Origin: UBA1444 sp964601085
GTDB taxonomy: Bacteria > Bacillota > Negativicutes > UBA1444
Direction: 5' to 3'
Length of the DNA: 8,965 bases
Assembly (NCBI GenBank): GCA_964601085.1
Contig: CAZRLN010000082.1
Location: forward strand, 1-8,965
Shown piece by piece: positions 5,986-8,965 of this stretch (position 1 is its first letter; each line of letters opens with the position of its first letter). A program made the position numbers and the translations under genes. The notes under the pieces are model-generated. The model searched no databases. It was not told the origin of the DNA and saw only the letters and a list, made by a program, of their open reading frames with translations.

Positions 5986-7271
5986 ATACTGGCGCAATCA
6001 CTTTATTGCTCGGAGGCTTTGCCTTTTTAGTCCTGATTCGCGTGCCCATCGCTTTCGCACTTGGCATATCGGCTGTAACGACAGCCTTCTACCTGGACAT
6101 TCCCCTGGCGCTAATGGCTCAGGGCATGGTTCGTGGGATTAATTCGTTTGCGTTGCTGGCAATTCCCTTTTTTATCCTGGCTGGAGAAATCATGGGCGAA
6201 GGCGGGATTTGCCAACGGCTGATTGCATTTTCCAACGCAATTGTCGGGCGCATCCGTGGCGGCCTGGCTTTGGTGAACGTGCTGGCCAGCATGTTCTTTG
6301 GCGGAATTTCCGGTTCTTCCGTGGCGGATACCTCGGCGGTTGGATCGATGTTGATCCCGATGATGAAAGAAAAAGGCTATGATGCGGATTATGCTGTTGC
6401 CGTCACTATTACCGGATCAACGCAAGGGATACTTATTCCGCCCAGTCACAATATGATTATTTATTCGATGGTGGCCGGGGGAGTTTCTGTTGGCGGGCTG
6501 TTTCTCGCGGGGATCGTCCCGGGAGTTTTTCTTGGCCTTGCCCTGATGCTGATGTCTTATATTATTGCCGTCAAACGGAATTATCCGGCCGGTGAACGAG
6601 TCAGCTGGAAAGAGGCTCTTTCGGCGACAAAAGATGCAGCTCTTGGATTGTTTACTGCCGTCATTGTTGTCGGCGGCGTCGTTACCGGTTTATATACCGC
6701 AACGGAATCTGCCGCCATTGCCGCCGTTTATGCATTTTTGGTTTCATTCTTCGTATACAGGCATGTGCCGTTTTCCCACCTGAGAATCATTCTGATGAAG
6801 AGCCTGCGGACGCTTGCCATCGTTATGGCTTTGATCGCAACGTCCAGCGCATTTGGCTGGATGCTTGCCTACCTCAAAGTGCCGGCGCTTGCCACCCAGA
6901 CATTGCTGTCAATTTCCGACAATAAATATGTGATATTGCTGGTTCTCAACGCCCTGTTGCTCTTTTTGGGGTGCATCATGGACATGGCGCCGCTGATTTT
7001 GATTACAACTCCGATATTGTTGCCGGTTGCTACGAGAATTGGCGTTGATCCCATTCATTTCGGCATTATCATGATGCTGAACCTTTCTATTGGATTGTTG
7101 ACGCCGCCGGTCGGCAGTACGCTGTTTGTCGGTTGTGCGATCGGTAACATTTCGATTGAAAAGCTTTCGCGTACCATGATTCCGTTTTATGTGACCATGA
7201 TAACCGTATTAATGCTAATAACGTATGTTCCTCAATTGGTAATGTTCATTCCGAAGCTCCTTATGAAGTAA
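5982..7271 (+). CDS. dctM: TRAP transporter large membrane subunit (DctM family)
   Basis: 429 residues, the usual DctM length, starting with TTG at 5982 behind AAGGAGG 7 nt upstream. It is the sodium-driven elevator transport domain that moves the substrate released by DctP. The protein is almost wholly hydrophobic, with 11-12 predicted helices and two re-entrant hairpin regions. The first half carries GGISGSSVADTSAVG at 107-121 and GSTQGILIPPSHN at 145-157. The second half repeats the pattern near the C-terminus as LLTPPVGSTLFVG. These paired Gly/Ser/Pro motifs correspond to the sodium and substrate sites of known TRAP structures. I saw no frameshift or missing motif. It forms one transcription unit with dctP and dctQ. 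Confidence 0.95.
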   Translation: MNTGAITLLLGGFAFLVLIRVPIAFALGISAVTTAFYLDIPLALMAQGMVRGINSFALLAIPFFILAGEIMGEGGICQRLIAFSNAIVGRIRGGLALVNVLASMFFGGISGSSVADTSAVGSMLIPMMKEKGYDADYAVAVTITGSTQGILIPPSHNMIIYSMVAGGVSVGGLFLAGIVPGVFLGLALMLMSYIIAVKRNYPAGERVSWKEALSATKDAALGLFTAVIVVGGVVTGLYTATESAAIAAVYAFLVSFFVYRHVPFSHLRIILMKSLRTLAIVMALIATSSAFGWMLAYLKVPALATQTLLSISDNKYVILLVLNALLLFLGCIMDMAPLILITTPILLPVATRIGVDPIHFGIIMMLNLSIGLLTPPVGSTLFVGCAIGNISIEKLSRTMIPFYVTMITVLMLITYVPQLVMFIPKLLMK

Positions 7272-7342
7272 CAGCAGGAAACGAGGGCCGGAAGCTTATT
7301 GACTTGAAGGCAAAGCCTATCCGACAGGACCGCTCTCATATT

Positions 7343-7392
7343 CAGTCGTATCAAGCGGGGCTTGCGGATGCAAGCCCCGCTTGATACGACTG
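7343..7392 (+). repeat. Intercistronic hairpin between dctM and uxaE, 23-bp perfect stem, GGAT loop
   Basis: Arms 7343-7365 and 7370-7392 are perfect reverse complements around the 4-nt loop ggat. It starts 72 nt after the dctM stop and ends 82 nt before the uxaE start. No T run follows on either strand (ggccttgccg to the right), so it is not a standard terminator. It may separate the expression of dctPQM from uxaE, stabilise the transporter mRNA, act as an RNase processing site, or be a palindromic repeat element. Confidence 0.8.
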
Positions 7393-7460
7393 GCCTTGCC
7401 GATGGGAGTGGGATGCACCGGAATACGATCAAGTCAGGATCAATTCAATCAGAGAGAAAA

Positions 7461-7466
7461 AGGAGG
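7461..7466 (+). promoter_or_regulatory. Shine-Dalgarno site of uxaE
   Basis: AGGAGG lies 8 nt before the GTG at 7475. An ATG at 7468 is only 1 nt from this site and opens a five-codon frame ending in TGA, so GTG is the real start. Confidence 0.85.
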
Positions 7467-7474
7467 AATGAGTC

Positions 7475-8965
7475 GTGAAAAATGACTGGAAATCGTTTGC
7501 TCTGCAGCTGATCGATGGTGGATTTGCCTGTCCTACGGAAATGGGGGAGGAGATTTATAAAAACTCCCTTTTGATCAATTCGGAGGTTGCGCTTTTTCTG
7601 ACCAAAGGACAATGCGGGAAGAGCTTGGTCATGATCGAGCGAAAAGAAAATTCGCTTTTCGCCGATATTGTAGCGGCGGAAACAGGAAATTTTCACGGGA
7701 GTAATTATAAAATCGCCGAATTATCCCACGCGAACGCAGTGGTCATGCGGCGGCATATTGCCTTTATGAATCCGGTCGCTTTCGGTCGGAATAGCTTCAG
7801 CCTGGGCTTGGGAGATCGTTTGGGGCTCGCTTCGCCCGGACATTTGCGTTGCCTCAAAGGATCGGGGATACGTCCGGTCTTGGCGCAGCAGTCGATCCGG
7901 GAATTGAATTTGACGCAACGAACTTACGAGGATGTACTGGACGCGGCGTCTTGGGCGGTTTTGCAGGAAGGGTTCCAAGATGGATTTGGCGCCGACGGCG
8001 ACCACCTGAAGAAAGCGGAAGAAGTGAAAATGGCGCTGGATCTCGGATTTTCGATGATCACGCTCGATTGCTCGGAGAAAATCGACAATACCATCGATTC
8101 CCTGACTGCGGCGGAAGTGGCCCTGCGCTATAAGGGATTGGCACCGGAACTTTGTGCGCGGATGGAATGCGAATATCTCGGGAAAACTTTTCCTGTTGGC
8201 GACATCGCGATCACTTTCAGCACGGAAGCATTGCAAAGAACTTTGCTTACATACGGGGAGACACTGGCTTTCATTCAGGAAATTTATGCGGGGTATATCG
8301 CCTGCCATTCGATGCCCGTCGATTTCGAACTGTCGATTGACGAGACTACTACGCCGACGACGGTCGAGGCCCATTATTTCATGGCGGCGGAAATGGTCAA
8401 GGCCGGAATTGAACTGGCCAGTCTGGCGCCCCGGTTTTGCGGTGAGTTTCAGAAAGCCATCGACTATATCGGCGATCTGTCCCGGTTTGAGGCTGAATAT
8501 GTCGTTCATGCCGCAATCGCCGATTACTTCGGCTATCGCCTGAGCATTCACTCCGGCAGCGACAAATTCAAGGTGTTTCCAATTGTCGGCCAATATACCC
8601 GCGGCCGGGTGCATGTGAAGACGGCCGGCACCAATTATCTGGAAGCGTTGCGAGTGATTTGCCGGGTTGAGCCGGCGTTGTTTCGGCAGATTTGCGCTCA
8701 CGCCAGGATGCGGTTCCCGGATGCGACCAAGTTTTATCATGTAACAACGGATTTATCGAAGATTCCCGATGCGGATGCCCTGCCGGATTCTGAACTGGAA
8801 CGAATGCTGAACGAGCAAGATGCCCGGCAACTGCTGCACATCACGTTCGGTTTTGTGCTGACGGATAAAGATGCGGTGGGGAATTATGTGTTCCGCGACC
8901 GGTTATATGCGATCTGGGAGGCCCACGAGGAGGAATACGCCAATATTCTGGTGCAGCACATCCGC
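7475..8965 (+). CDS. uxaE: Tagaturonate/fructuronate epimerase (UxaE family), 3' end cut by the window edge
   Basis: 497 codons are open from the GTG to the last base with no stop, close to the expected full length of this family. UxaE, described from Thermotoga maritima, interconverts D-tagaturonate and D-fructuronate in the cytoplasm. It thereby links galacturonate breakdown (through UxaC) to the mannonate/KDG branch and can replace a tagaturonate reductase route. Recognisable conserved stretches are GLGDRLG (111-117), EGFQDGFGADGDHLK (165-179), TLDCSEKID (196-204), SIDETTTPTTVEAHYF (287-302), LAPRFCGEFQKAIDY (317-331), IHSGSDKF (358-365) and KTAGTNYLEALR (382-393). The His, Asp and Glu residues in these motifs probably include metal and catalytic ligands, but I cannot assign each. 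There is no signal peptide or membrane segment. It follows a TRAP transporter on the same strand, supporting a hexuronate uptake and catabolism operon that probably continues beyond the window. Confidence 0.88.
   Translation, partial: MKNDWKSFALQLIDGGFACPTEMGEEIYKNSLLINSEVALFLTKGQCGKSLVMIERKENSLFADIVAAETGNFHGSNYKIAELSHANAVVMRRHIAFMNPVAFGRNSFSLGLGDRLGLASPGHLRCLKGSGIRPVLAQQSIRELNLTQRTYEDVLDAASWAVLQEGFQDGFGADGDHLKKAEEVKMALDLGFSMITLDCSEKIDNTIDSLTAAEVALRYKGLAPELCARMECEYLGKTFPVGDIAITFSTEALQRTLLTYGETLAFIQEIYAGYIACHSMPVDFELSIDETTTPTTVEAHYFMAAEMVKAGIELASLAPRFCGEFQKAIDYIGDLSRFEAEYVVHAAIADYFGYRLSIHSGSDKFKVFPIVGQYTRGRVHVKTAGTNYLEALRVICRVEPALFRQICAHARMRFPDATKFYHVTTDLSKIPDADALPDSELERMLNEQDARQLLHITFGFVLTDKDAVGNYVFRDRLYAIWEAHEEEYANILVQHIR

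Noticed and set aside
7721..8740. A 339-codon minus-strand open frame opposite uxaE
   Set aside because: Its translation is low in hydrophobic core patterns, rich in Arg, His and Gln, and matches no family, while the opposite strand encodes a clear UxaE with conserved motifs and a good start site.

Overview
The window looks like chromosomal DNA of an anaerobic, low-to-mid GC Gram-positive-type bacterium (Bacillota). A member of the Negativicutes, such as a Sporomusa-like acetogen or fermenter, is my best guess. The support is a selenocysteine formate dehydrogenase with an N-terminal ferredoxin-type extension, a TRAP transporter joined to a uronate epimerase, frequent GTG and TTG starts, and strong Bacillota-style Shine-Dalgarno sequences. 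No rRNA or other lineage marker is present, so the assignment is inference.

Layout. Positions 1-173 hold no gene but a dense row of four inverted repeats, one with a perfect 24-bp stem. Positions 174-3007 (minus) hold fdhA, a large iron-sulfur molybdenum/tungsten formate dehydrogenase. It is interrupted on paper by two things: an in-frame UGA that is a selenocysteine codon followed by a 17-nt SECIS hairpin, and a 100-N scaffold gap flanked by the same 55 bases on each side. Collapsing the gap and one copy restores a single reading frame of 892 residues. A 172-nt divergent intergenic region separates fdhA from a 101-residue helical protein of unknown function (3180-3485, plus). That gene converges, across a bidirectional terminator, on a small exported protein with an NTF2-like look (3575-4141, minus).

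From 4394 to the right edge runs a plus-strand cluster: dctP (binding lipoprotein), dctQ and dctM (TRAP membrane subunits) and uxaE (tagaturonate/fructuronate epimerase, reaching the window edge). The epimerase suggests that the TRAP system imports a hexuronate such as galacturonate, glucuronate or one of their keto forms, which UxaE then passes between the tagaturonate and fructuronate branches. dctQ and dctM overlap by 4 nt. The dctP-dctQ and dctM-uxaE junctions each carry a perfect hairpin without a U-tract, and the same 9-mer lies just upstream of both.

I found no CRISPR array, insertion sequence, tRNA or rRNA. Nothing here is clearly a new defence or mobile system. The points most worth a second look are the recoded and misassembled fdhA, the apparent lack of an FDH partner gene in view, the uncharacterised 101-residue protein next to fdhA, and the hairpins.
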